Origin: Acanthornis magna
Lineage: Eukaryota; Chordata; Aves; Passeriformes; Acanthizidae
DNA: 64,000 bases
Reading direction: 5' to 3'
NCBI GenBank assembly: GCA_036785705.1
Contig: JAWUZG010000016.1
Coordinates: 1,550,001 to 1,614,000, forward strand
The position numbers and the translations under genes were made by a program. A model generated the notes under the pieces. That model was not told where the DNA came from. It saw only the letters and a program-made list of their open reading frames with translations, and searched no databases. Below, in pieces: positions 1-12,030 of the stretch. The stretch's first letter is position 1, and the number at the start of each line of letters is the position of its first letter.

Positions 1-2295
1 TGTACAGCAATTCGAGGCTTAGGGAAGCTGGATTCCGCTCCACCTGGGAGAGGGGAGGCAGTTCCAGGGAGTGTATGGAGAGGAAATACAGTGCCAGGTT
101 TTAATGAAAGCACACAGGGCATGGAGAGGCAATGAATTGTACAGTAGTGACACCTGCTTTGGAGGGGATAGCACTGGTTTATCACAGTGGAAGACTTTTA
201 ACAGTGCTCTGGGCACACCCAGCTTTTCTAAATCCATTCAGCATAGCTCCTAACAGAATTACCACAGCCTCATTTTCAAGCCAATATTGCGTCAGAAACT
301 CTCTCTATATGGAGCTCTTTGGAAAATTGGCTCCTACTTTTTGGCAGTAATCGAAAGCTGAGCTGTTAGGAAAATGGGAACTCTAAATGCTTGGATGACA
401 TTTCCCAGCTTTGCTCACAAATAGGAGAACCTGTAAGCCACAAAGGCAGTGTCATCAGCCGTCTTTTAAGGATATCATCATCAGACAGACTTTTTGCCCT
501 GCTATTTTGTCCTGATGAGAACTATAAGACAAAGTTAGCAGCAGTGACAGACCAAGACAGCGTTCAGGTTAATATATCCCATTTTAATGCACAGCTATTA
601 TGTTAACAGAAACAGCCGTAATGTACATGTAGGTAGCAGTAGGTGCAGTGCATGACTGTTCCTTTAAATGAAAGGATCGCCAGGCAGTTATCTCCATCAG
701 ATTTTATTATGTGACATAGGATGAACAATTACATACTATGCAATAAGCTAAGTGAGGTTTTAATCGCTGCTGCATTTATGGATGGTTTATCCTGACCTTT
801 CATAGCCTTAGAAACCAATAACGAAGTTTACCAGCTCCTCTCAGAAACTAGTCATGTGAGCATAATCAAATCCCAGGCATTACTAAAGCCTGGATTCCTG
901 GGCTGATGAGGAACTGAGAGACTTTCCATGTCAGATGGTGCTGGACAAGCCACGTATTTTCTTTTTGACCAAATTTGAGCAAAGGATGTAGGGTTTATGG
1001 TTAAGGCCAAATCATCACCCGAAGTAAATTACACCGAATTTGCAGCTTTCAATGTCTGCGTACTTCTTTTATAAGACAATAGTAAGCTTCATTATATCTT
1101 TAGTGAAGCATGCTTATTCTAAGAAATGTGATGTATCTAATAGTTATGCAGAAATTTTGCTAGATAAATGTCATATCTAAAAGGGAGAATCCTGTCTTAC
1201 AGAGATACCAATTCTATAGAAAGATTCTCTTAGGCATAGAGATTTGTTGAAATCCACATGTACCTTAGTAGCAGAGCTGTGAGCAAAACCTGCAGCCTTA
1301 CCTTTTCTCTCTCTTCATTATTATCACCATGGCTTTCAGGAGAGGTGAATGGGATGACAAGGAATGAGAAATGGTATTTAAGGCACTTTTCACATTACCA
1401 TTTTTTTGCTAAAGTCCCACAGCTGTCTTTAGGGCTCTAGTCCAGAATTTTCCCCATTCCAGAAAACTTGAAATAAGAGTTGTCTCCCTTTCATGAGTCT
1501 TTTGCATGCCACTGATTTATGGACTTCCATGCTTCTGGCAATCAAGTGACATCTTTCAACTTTAATGCATTTGGGAGGTAAGCATTTGAAGTAAAAGACT
1601 TGAAGAATCACTACCATGAAGCTAACTTTAATGTCAATCCCTTTTCACTGTAGCCCTGTTTGTACACACAGGATTGCAAAGCTGCCCTATTTCAGCTCAT
1701 TTCAGACATGAAGGAAATAAGATACTGTGACTCTCCCTTTTTTCTTTTTCCGAAAGGGAAGGCACACTTGCAAAATCTGCCTGCAGCAAACCTTGTCTAC
1801 CTGTGGTCTGCTTCTGAAGAGTGGCTTTTCAGGGCCTCTCCCAGGCTGCCTCAACCCAGACTTGGTGACAGAACTGCCTACAGCAATAATTACCCATTTT
1901 ATTTGCCACCCTCAGCTGCAAATGCAAAGGAGCAGACACGCCTCAGATAAAACTCACCGCAAACATTCAGAGAAGGCAATCACTCTGATCTGACCCACAA
2001 AAGAGAGAGAAACTGCACATATCCGATGAATTTGCAGGCATCCAGGCATTGCTCCTCGCAGCTGCACAGCTGTCCTTCACACATGAAAGAAACAGGTCCG
2101 GCTACCAAACATCTCTTTCAGCTTTTCCTTCTGTACAGGTTTCTCCAAACCACAGCCCTGCACAACATCGCAGCTGCCTGCCCCAGATCCTCAGCAGTTG
2201 TAACCCAACCTAGCTCCATGGATTTCAAATGCCTTTTCCACCCACTGGAAAACCCATCGGCAAGTTGAAAGTACTTCCCTCTCCTCCCTCCCCAC

Positions 2296-2331
2296 CTACC
2301 ACACAAACACACACAGACACATCCACATACA
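2296..2331. repeat. Short impure CA-rich microsatellite
   Basis: The sequence alternates CACA with ACACAAACACACACAGACACATCCACATACA, an imperfect dinucleotide run of about 36 bp. It is interrupted several times, so it is likely old and not very variable. Confidence 0.55.
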
Positions 2332-4014
2332 TGGTGAATGGAATGAGTCCAAAAAGTTTTTCTAAATTCTAGTAGCTTTTTTTTTCCCCCCGAACTAACT
2401 TGTAAGCAAAACTTTGAAAGTTTTCCAAAGCAAATGTTCCTGGGGCAAGAGGGATGAGTGTAAAGAATATCTGGAGCTTGGTTCTGCAAGAACTTCTAAC
2501 ATGGAGACCTAAGACAAACATCCATTTCTCCTTCTCTTCTTGCCCTCCTACAATTAATCTGTATTGTACACACCAGTGCATCATTCTGTCAGACATTTCT
2601 CATGGCTGCCAGGTCACTGATGACATGGCAGCTTCTGCCAGGGAAGTAGAAATGTGCTGATCTTACATTTTTGACACTGACTGTCCCACAGCGAGTTGGG
2701 AAAGATAACCATTTTCCTTAACTCGTGTGGTTCTCTGAGGAACAGCTGGGACAGGCAAAGGAACATCTCCCACCTGGGTATAGGGGTGTGAAAACTGCTG
2801 GGAAAACCAGAGGGAAAGGTTCCTATCTCACAGTAATTACGATAAGAGCATAAAAGCAGAGAGATGAAGAAGGTGAAATCTTTGGCCCCTGTTTTGTATT
2901 TTTGCTGGGCCTTGAAGAGGTTAAACCAAAGAGTTTCTGATTTTCAGAACTGTACAATGGCAGCCCTCGCAGAAGAGATAACATCATTAAAATGGGAATG
3001 ATTGCATGACAGGATGGGGAGAAAAGGGATCAACAGATAACAAAATGTTCTGGTTTGATTTGCTAAAGAGAAGGTCATCACCAGGGTGGGATTTGATGAG
3101 GTCAGGTTGGATAGCCCTGGAAATAGTGCAGATTTCCACCAGAGGAATTGCAGCATGGCTCAGTGAGGTGAACATGCAACAGAGAGTTCAGGGAGAGACC
3201 ACAAACTTTGCTCACTCCATCATCTGCTGCAAATTCAGAGCAATGGTCTCTGAGCATTTAGTGAGTTCTGTGTGACTCCCTGATCCCCATCCAGGTATGG
3301 GCACATCCAGACCCATTTTCTGAGTGTATACAGCTCTGGGGCCAGGATGATCCCGTGTTGACACATGTAAAATATTCAACAGATGGAGTCTCTCAGTGCT
3401 TTTGCAACACAAACCACCATAAGACTATTAATGAGGCACTATCTTTTAAATTAATCTCTCCAGCATAAAGTTGGCAGCAGTGGGCTATTAATACATCTCA
3501 GATAACCATATTATCTGAGCATCTTCTGGGCAAATCAAACTCGTGCAAAGCTTTTAGATGACTTCATCATCCCATTGCATCTTTTCCTTCTGCAAGGCTT
3601 TAACACTTCTTGGCATATAGGCTGCTATTCTTGCAAAAATTTTGTTGCAGTCAATTTTTTTAATTGCTTTTTCAATTGGATTTGAAAGATGCAAGTCTGA
3701 TGGAGGAAAAAGTGCTCATTTGACTAGATACAGTTGTGGCTAGGTACTAATAATCCCCAAAGACACTTAGATGAATTTTAAATTCATAGATAGGATTTTG
3801 ATGATGTTGATGTTTTAATTTTTAAATTCATAATGCTCTTCATGCAATGAGTAAGTGCAACAATACTCGTGGAAGATGGCCTGTTGGAAGCTCTGGCCAT
3901 CTGCAAGGCTGGCTTTATCTGTGACTGATTCCTTTCCTTTGTAAGCAACACTGGGATTTCCAGATTCAGCAAGTCGTCATCTTCCTTTAAAGCACACACC
4001 AAATTTGTAACATA

Positions 4015-4345
4015 CCATAGGCTGGCTTTATTAGATTAATTAAAGAAACCTATTAATTTCCAAGTAAATGAAAAATATTTTTAATCACTGCCTGTGAACC
4101 ACTTAGCACATTAACTTGTCCCTCTGAAATCATTTACTTAAGTGTGCCCTCAGTTTGCTTAATCCATAACTGGTCAATAGTATATTAATATTACAGTCTC
4201 ATTTCGGATCTAAGCATGTCTGAGCCTATTAAACTGTCACCCTGGATTTACTTGCAGGGAAAAATTATCTGCATTCAGAGATAGAGGGAGAAAAGTATTA
4301 AAGTGAATTGAGCACTAATGAAATTAATCATAATCATCGTAAGTA
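4015..4345. promoter_or_regulatory. Candidate conserved non-coding element (TAAT-rich)
   Basis: This block is dense in homeodomain-type cores: TTAGATTAATTAAAG near 4032, CTATTAATTTCC near 4050, TATATTAATATTACAG near 4182 and GAAATTAATCATAATCATCG near 4320. It carries no simple repeat, no interspersed element and no long ORF. Such composition is common in vertebrate developmental enhancers, but AT-rich DNA yields these motifs by chance as well. The call is an inference from composition only and needs a cross-species alignment. Confidence 0.2.
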
Positions 4346-4799
4346 CTTTCAACTGCTGTCACCCAGTGGGAGATGTTGCTACAGGAAAAGTCTTCCAGTT
4401 CTATTGTTTTTGTGCCTGAGCTGTGGCGCTCCCTCAGCTTTTGCTTGAGAAAGCTCTCCAAAGCTTTTGCTCTCCATGGAGACTGATAACACTCTGATGA
4501 TCATTTAGAATCATTCCTATTTTTTTTTTTTAAATAAGAATCAGCCTTAGAGACAACCTTGAAATACAAGGCGCTTCCTGCAAAGCTCGTTCTAGTGGAC
4601 TAATTTAATGTAGGTCAGACCTACCATAGTTCGTGTTATAATTCATTCAAACAGTGAGACTCCATCTCTTGCCGTTTACTTTTACGGCACTGCTTGTGAA
4701 CAAAATAAGTATAATTTACAGGTCCAAGACAATAGGAAAGAGCAAGTCAAGAGAAAAATTGTCTATGTCCCTGCAGTGTAAGATACATTTAGATATATA

Positions 4800-4891
4800 G
4801 AGCCAGATCCTGAGGTGTGTAAATCAGAATAGGCACGTGGTGCACTAAAGCCAATAAAACTATGCAGTTTTATATCAGTGCTGTAAGATCA
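4800..4891. mobile_element. Ancient amniote inverted-repeat (MITE-like) remnant
   Basis: The segment begins GAGCCAGATCCTGAGGTGTG, continues through TAAATCAG, has a central 'aaagccaataaaactatg', and ends TTTATATCAGTGCTGTAAGATC. The two ends are imperfect inverted complements: GATCCT..TAAATCAG against ..TTTATATCA..AAGATC. From memory, this layout matches a widespread old reptile and bird repeat whose arms read roughly as 'gatcctcagctggtgtaaatc' and its complement around a 'gaagtcaatgg' centre. I cannot give its database name. Divergence is high, so it is old and inactive. Confidence 0.45.
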
Positions 4892-7800
4892 TCCCTTACA
4901 GCTCTCTTCTTACTTCATGCAAATATTTTATAATCCTTTAATAATACTTGAATTCAAAAATGTCTTTTTTTTTCTTGCAACTGCTGTAGTGACAAGACAC
5001 TAATCTGTATCTTGTTTAATGCTATGAAACTTTTGAAGGGTTCCCCCACGTATCTTCTTTGAATTCTTCAGTTGTCTACAAACTCCAGTGTTGTATGGAT
5101 TAAACCTCTGATGAAGAGGAATTTGACAATGGGAAAGACGAAAAATAACAGCAGATCAAAAGAAGTTATCTCTGAAAACAAATTCAGCGCTATCCACAAC
5201 TAAGTAACATTTGACATTTAAAAAATATTTGATCAGTGTTTTGGTTTACAGAACTGCTTTAGGGGCACTGTGATGTGTAAATTAAATTCAAATGAAGGTT
5301 AAATATAGTTCTCTGAGAAAGACTGCACAGTTTAAATTACCTAATTATTTGGACAAAATCTGTTCTCCTGTAATTAAATGTATACAAAAGAATGTGTCTT
5401 TTTACTAAATACATTTGGAGAGGAGATGTTTATCAGCAAATGGTAACTTCCTCTTGAAGATCATAAAGATACTGTCATCACTCAGAGCTGTGTAGGGAGG
5501 AAAGTTAGTTCATACATTTGTCAGAGCTCAGTTGAGGTTGAATGAAGCAAGACAGAGCACTGCTGTACTTTGCTGTACGCAGCCTCCAAGTCCTAATCCT
5601 CCAAAGCCTTTTAATACAAGTTTTGCTTTAAGTCTTTGTCTAGAGTCTGTGCCTGTGCAGGAAGGGATACACCCAGACAATGTGCCCAGGCAGTGCTCTG
5701 GTCATGAAAAGAGCTGATAGTTCATCGAATCCGTATCTGCTGGGATGCCCAGGACTGGATTTCTGCCTTGCATCCAGCTCAGACCCTCTCATTCTGCAAG
5801 TGTTCCCAGGCTTTGGAAGAATGACTGCTGGAGTGAGTTACAGCCCATGTGAGTAAGGGGGTGAGAGTCTGGATCACTGAGGTTTGTTTAGTCTATTTTT
5901 AAATGTGTTGAGTGAGGGGATTTTACCATCTTTCTGTGGGAGACTCCTCCCGAGCCCAGCAGATGTCAACAGCAGGATATCTTTTGCATGATACTGGGTA
6001 TGAACTTTCTCTTCACCTTGCCCATTCCTCTTTGTTTTTTTTTTTTCGCTTTTTTCACTTGTCATTTTTTTTCAGTTTTTCACTTGTGTACATCCATCAG
6101 TATTTACACCCTTTAATGTTTCTTTCTCCAGAGCCATTGCTCAGTTCCACAAACTGTAGCTCTTTCATTCTATTTTTGGTGTCACTCCATCTGCCTCTTT
6201 TCTGCTTTAGGAGGACACCCTTCTCACCCCTTTCTGCCTCTCCCCAGTTTGCCAATTCTGTTCAAATCTGTTGTGTGTAGCTGACAGACAGAAATGTCAG
6301 CCTTGCTTAGGGCTCAGAGCTCTATGCCATCAATTTAATACTGCAATACAGGTACTATGCACTTGGATTGTTCAATTACTGCTCATGAACCAAAATCTCA
6401 CTCTCCAAAGGGCTGGAAATTAAGTCTGCACAGTATGCCTAAGCTTCACAATGCCATTCCCTGCAGTAAAGATGTGATATGGAATAGAGCCCTGAAAAAT
6501 AAAATAATAAGCAAGCTCATATTGCTTAAAATTCTGAATTTTCCAATATGTACCTGGAATTATGCAAATTTTCTGTGGTTTCCCTGGCTGGAAAAGTAGC
6601 ATCGCTCTGCATGTCTGGTCCCCAGTCGTAATATCTCTCATAATTATATTAGGGATGAAATTGTATGCTCATTAGAAAAAGCACACTGGTGTACCAAACT
6701 TTTGTCTGGAGGCCCCAGAGCATCTGAACTGCATGTGGGGAGAATGTTTGGATTTCACATGTGTCAAGAAGAGATTTTTCAAAGTGAGTGGGAAATTAAA
6801 GGCAGCTCATCAAACTTTCCCACAAGTTATTGTACAATCCACTCTTTTCATTCAAATTCATTCTGCAGAACATGAGCTTACTTAAAGAAAGAGGAAGAGG
6901 AAAAGGAGGGGGGAAAAAAGGATTTATTGCTAACAGTCATAAAAGGAAACCATAAATCTACCAGGGCCATGTAGAGAGTCTAATAGTGAGTAAGAACAAA
7001 TGTAATCAATATGAATGTATTCATTTATTCTCTCTCAGCCACAATCAATATGCATGGTATCTCAGTGTTGAATAGGAAGGCACAGCTTTTGCCCCAGTGA
7101 GTTTAAAATAATTCAACAAAACTCCTGCTGAGTTTTGATTGAATAATAAGGTTGGCTCTAGCTAGAGAAAATGTGCAGACAGGCAATGTGCTGACAGGGA
7201 GCAAAATTGGGAGCCAGTAATTCTGGGAAAGGGATGGGTTCAGGAAGACATGGGAAGAACAGAGAGGTAAGGGGTGACTTTGAGCAAGAAAGACAGAGGT
7301 GCTGCAGTTTTTTCTGTGGGTGGTGGAAAACATCTCTTTTGAAGAACAGAAGGGAAGCGGCCCCAACCTTGGTGCAGCGTATTCCCATTATTCATTTACC
7401 GTGTCATTCTTAATTGTCTTCACAGCTCCTGTCCCATGGCTACAAGTGTCCTGAGGGCATGAAGCAGCACCACCAGAGCTGCCAAAGAGAGGAGGAGGAG
7501 GAGGCACAGACCCCATGGAAATCGGGAAGTGGACTGGCTCCCAGCCTCACACCCCAGGCAAATATCTTTGTACAGAGGAGGTCTCCACTTTGCTTCCTGC
7601 CACTAAAGCTGCTGAGCAAGCAGCCTGTTGCATTCTCCACTCACTTTAATTTGCAAATAGCCTCAAAGCATTGCAGAAAACAGCATGGGAATTTCTTTTT
7701 AATGACGGTAACAAAGGTTAGGCTGTCTGTGTAAAACCTGCAGTGTAATTGTTGAACAACCAGAGTACACAAGGTGTCATGTAGGGACAAAGAGGTCACC

Positions 7801-10800
7801 CTGAGCAGAGAGGGAATGAAAGCAGAGAGAAGCATTCATATTCACTGAGCAAAGCTTCTGCACTGTCAGGTGTGGACATTGAGCCTACCTGGGCACTATT
7901 AAAAATCCAATCAAATAAGCAGAATTGTTTTGCATGCTCTTGAATTTACCTGCCAGGGCAGTGGCTGTGTTCTGTAATCACCCAAACAAGCAGCCTGGAA
8001 ACAATTCAAAGAGCAAATAGGTATCAAACTTGCACTGAAATTCAGGGGTGCTGGCCATTCAGCTATTTCTGTCTTGAAGGCCCACACACAAGCATGCATT
8101 TCTCTGTGCCAGGATTTCTCACAGGCCTCTCTCTTTTCCTGGGGAGAATCTGAAAAATGCCTCTCGATGAGCTCTGCAGAACTAATCACCATACACTGCT
8201 TAGCTATTCACTTTCCAGGCTGGTGATATTATAGTTATTATGCTGTGTCCTGTCACACCTTCAGTTTGTAGACTCTTAATGAGAAGACCTAATTCTTTCC
8301 CTGACTGGTTGGGAGGCTTGGCCAGTGGTGCTGTGTAAATTAAGAAGATGGTTATTATTATGATTATGTTTCATTAGTAATAACAAGAAACTGTGGTCAG
8401 GTATGGCATATATACAGGAAATGAGAGAAAATACCTACTTAAAAGGAAGGTTAAAGAAACTGGTGCTTTTCATCAAATGAGGAGAGAGATTTGCATGTGA
8501 AAGAACATGATGAACTTGGCAAAAAAATCCCTACTATCATTAACTCCATTTTAAAAATTGTTTAATTTTGCTATGCATTTTAGCCCAAGGAACTCTGTCT
8601 TCCTGCAAGCATGCAGGCAAGGTCATGAATTCCTCACGGAAATACTTGGAGGAAGGGAAGGGTGAGCACATAAACTGGGTGATTCATATTCCAATGAGAA
8701 CTCCACTACCCTGAGCGAGAGGAAGGCTCAAGGAGGGAGCTCCTTTCCTGTGCCAGAGAGGGCCATGGCTGAGGAAGCAAGTGAAAGACTAGGCGAGTTA
8801 AGGATAGTCTTTTCCTGCTGGATGAAGAAACTGAAGGAAGCAGCAGCAAACATGCCAAATCAAGCATGTATTATATCTGTTTATTGTTTTCCATTCTGAC
8901 ATTCATTCAAAACTCTCATCACAATCCATCTACACCCCAAAATATTTCTCTGGAAATATTTTTTCCAGAAAAAAACAGGAAGCTCATTAGCTTCCTTTAG
9001 AAGATACAACCTGCACCTCGACATAAACCCAAAAAAACCCACATATGATATCCTGTACTGGAAGGTAATTTTTTGCAAAAATTTGCAAGAGTTGATGCAT
9101 CTCCAATATTCTTGTTTGCTCACAGTCTGTTCTTGGGACACCTTGGGTACCTGAACAGGAAAACAGCTCTGTCTCATGCCATCTGCAAAGCCTTGGAGGA
9201 AAATCAGGAGAAGTGGAGGAATAGGAAGATAAACCTTACAAAGGGTAGCAACAACGGCATAGGATTTTTTTTTATTAGTCGGGCAAATTAAAATATATAA
9301 TAAAAGAAACACTGGATACATTTTCTTCTTATTTTTACAACTGGCTTTAGCTTTAACTTTAGCAATTCAGAGCTTGTACAATGGCATCTGCACAAACAGC
9401 TGTAGCTCCCCTGTGTAAAACACGCTGGATACAGCACTGAATTTCCTTGAACTTGCTTTCACCGGCAGCATGGTCTAACAAAGGAATGGTTAATGATTTC
9501 TGCTGAATAATAGAAAGCTTCAGACACATGGCAGTGCAGGGTGCTCCTCACTCTCCCTTTGTCCAGGCACACACCTTAAACCTTGCACAACCAAAAATCG
9601 AGTTTGGGGGGATGGTTTGGGGACCATACGGGAGTGGTAGCAAAGAGAAATCTGCATTTATGTTGCCTGGCTGTGGAGCAGACCATGTGGATTATCTTTT
9701 TATTTACATTTACTCTTCTCTGAGTGTTTGTGTTTAAAAGCCCTAATATGCCCTGTACCAAAAGATTACCTGTAACTGGCTTGATGCTCATCAACATGAA
9801 ATCGATGCTGGGAGGCATCCCAGTGTATTAAATTTAATAGTTTGTGTATAGCGTAACACCCAATAAAAGTCTCCAAAACCCAATAAAGTTGTACATTATA
9901 CAATTTCTCTGTTTCTTGTATTTTTCGGTTTTGTTTCTTTGTTGATTTTTTTTTCCCAGTTGGGTTCTTTTTTTGTTTTAGTGCAGAGAAAAGGTAGAAC
10001 ATTTCTGTACTTGATTAGGACCTGTTAGTGGAGATTTATTGCCAGGGGTTGCACTCTGTATTTGGTATTAACCTCCTAGATCACAGCAAGCGGCTTTTGA
10101 AGTTGACTGGGGACTGGAGAAAAGTTCTTCTCCAGGGGACACACCACTCCTGCCTCCTTCCAGGGGAAGGCTGAGGGCACAGGGGGCAGTGGGAAGGTCA
10201 GTCTGCTCTGCCTGCCACATCGTGCAGTAAATATTAACTGGAGATGATTATTGAATACAAAGAGCTCTTACAAGCCCTACAGCTTGTATGTATCTCATTA
10301 GATAACCAAAGAAAAGCAGGGTTAGGAAAGAATGACTCTGCCAGACGAAATCTCATCTGTTTCATTCCTAGCTGCATTTCAAAGAAAATGAAATTATTTA
10401 AGGGCTTTATCTGCTTCAGAGCCTTGGTTTTGCCTCCCCTTCTGGTTCCCAATAGCCCTGTTCCTGGAACCACTCTGCCAGGTCCCCCACCAGCAACAAC
10501 TGTTTTTTCTCCCAGTGGCATCAGTGCTTTCCCAGTGGGAATGCCACCTCTGCCAGGAGGGGACAACAGAGCAACTCCCTTCAGTGCCACCTGCCAGGTG
10601 AGAGGAGTCTTGCACACTCTTCCCCACAGGACAAAACCTGGCTGCTGCACTGGATGTGAAAAAGAAAATTAAGCTTCTGGGGTTTCTATTTCCCTGATTT
10701 AATTTCCCTATTAAAAGAAAACGAGAAAGAAAAAAGAGAAATGTGTTTAGTGAAAGAGGTTGGAATCAGACCACAGACTTCATACCAGAGCACAGTCTTT

Positions 10801-10929
10801 CCAAATGGATCTGCAGCTTTATTTCTATCATTATTAGGTTAAGGGCAAATTGATAAAATTCACATCTTAGTGCAGTTTCAGTCATGAATGTGCAGGGAAA
10901 TGGGGTTTAATTGACAACTCTTCTAATTT
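4892..10929. other. Unique non-coding sequence, no gene seen
   Basis: No exon, RNA gene or repeat is recognised. Pyrimidine-rich patches with T runs occur at about 6030-6080, and a purine-rich patch lies at 6886-6922. The longest frame before 10 kb is a 146-codon minus-strand ORF (8881-9321) with no recognisable motif. The stretch 10240-10672 is locally richer in G and C and is open on both strands at once, which is a composition effect and not a gene. Sequence at 8205-8400, with ATTATAGTTATTATG and GGTTATTATTATGATTATG, has enhancer-like composition but nothing decisive. Confidence 0.55.
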
Positions 10930-12030
10930 TATTACTTTAAATGCTGGAACAAATAATCAAAGAAACTATTTATAAGGATCTAGAAGATAAGGAGATGAGT
11001 TACAGCCAGCATGGATCTGTCAAGAACAAATTGTGTCACACCAATATGATTTCCCTCCCCCAAAGGACAATAGTCTTTGCAGACATAGAAGAAGCAATAG
11101 TTGTGATATATCTTGAGCCCAGTAAGTTTTCTGACACTGTCTCATATAACATTCTGATAAATAAGAGAAGAAAATTTGGACTAGGGGAACCTACTAGAAA
11201 ATGCAAAACTGGTTAGAAAACCATATTGAAGAGAATGATTACTCGTGGTTCACTGTCAAAGGCTGCATCAAGTGGGTTCCACAGAGGTCTCTGGCCTGAT
11301 ACCATTCATTGCTAATGAATTGGATGATAGAAGAGATTGTGGTGCTATTAAATTGCACATTGTCTGCTTCAGGAAAGGACTAGTGTTCTAGAATTGGAAA
11401 AATAGCATGCAAATCAAAGCAACTGCTCCATCATACAATGACCCAGCAGTAGAAGCTAGGAATAATTGATTTCATTCTACAGCTCTCTAGGTAAGGATCT
11501 GTGTGTTACAGTTAGAATTTAAACACAAGAATAGAAGAATAATTTTTTCCCTTTACTCAACCTGTGTAAGCCCTCAGGTCATTTCATCCACGTAGGTTTT
11601 GGCCACTTAACTTTAGGGAACATGTAGGCCAATGAGGTCCAAAGAAGAGCAACAGAAACAAGCAAAAATCTGGGCATCTGCCAGAAAGAGCTGGCGAGAA
11701 AGAGACTGAGGCAAAACACAGCAACGGTCTTTGTAAGTGATAGCTGTAAAGAGAAAGCAGGCAGTCTCTTCCCTGTGACTATGGTGAAGAGGAGAAGAAA
11801 CAAATCGTTTATAATTTAGGGAGAGTGTATAAGGCTAGACATCGGAAAAAACTTTCCAGTGTTACAGAGTTAAACAATGGAATATGTTCCTATTGGAACT
11901 CCTATGAAGTCTCCAACACAGAGAGAAGATCCACGTACAACTTGATGTTGTCCTGGAGCAGAGAATGGAGTAGATGGCCTCCAGAGACTTCTTTCCAATC
12001 CACTTTCGTATAATCCCATGAATTCTATGA
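10930..12030 (+). mobile_element. CR1 LINE, 5'-truncated, with RT remnant and 3' end
   Basis: This is the longest retroelement in the window. It starts inside the reverse transcriptase region (see the 10941-11213 fragment). It continues through a decayed 'cactgtcaaaggctgcatcaagtggg' and 'aatgaattggatgat' segment that corresponds to the GVPQGS/NDLDD part of CR1. At 11630 it picks up the conserved 'gaggtccaaagaagagcaacag' block and at 11840 the 'gacatcggaaaaaactttcc' block. It finishes with 'gatggcctccagagacttc...aattctatga', the CR1 terminus. The middle (about 11350-11560) is shortened or too diverged to follow, and the YADD active-site segment is not visible. The divergence points to an old subfamily. 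It is inactive. Confidence 0.85.
10941..11213 (+). pseudogene. CR1 ORF2 reverse transcriptase fragment (dead)
   Basis: The plus-strand translation of 91 codons contains LEQIIKETIYKDLEDKEM followed by SQHG, then C..TNMI, then VVIYLEPSKFSDTVSYNIL and FGLGE. This is the order of CR1 ORF2 palm-domain blocks: LEQI..KHLE, SQHGF..GKSCLTNLI, the motif A 'YLDFSKAFDTVSHNIL', and GLDEWT. The Asp expected in motif A after YL reads Glu here, the AFD block reads FSD, and a stop follows at 11214-11216, so the enzyme is not functional. The apparent Met start is fortuitous: the homology begins at the edge of the truncated element and runs past the stop in the same element. In an intact element the product would reverse-transcribe CR1 RNA by target-primed integration. 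Confidence 0.8.

Larger units (their letters stand above)
1..4799. other. Unique non-coding sequence, no gene seen
   Basis: I see no coding exon, RNA gene or recognisable interspersed repeat here. Open frames are at most about 120 codons, occur on both strands, and show no family motif. A short CA-rich stretch lies at 2296-2331. The block at 4015-4345 stands out as AT-rich with many TAAT/ATTA motifs and is treated as a regulatory candidate. The stretch reads as ordinary intergenic or intronic DNA. Confidence 0.6.

Noticed and set aside
3497..3519. 9-bp hairpin CTCAGATAA/TTATCTGAG
   Set aside because: A few perfect 9-bp stems with short loops are expected by chance in a 64-kb window.
8881..9321. 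146-codon minus-strand frame
   Set aside because: The product is hydrophobic, with K and F runs drawn from A- and T-rich sequence, no family pattern and no supporting signals.
10234..10672. Overlapping 138- and 142-codon frames on opposite strands with a proline-rich stretch
   Set aside because: A local rise in G and C removes stops on both strands at once. The proline-rich text has no known motif.
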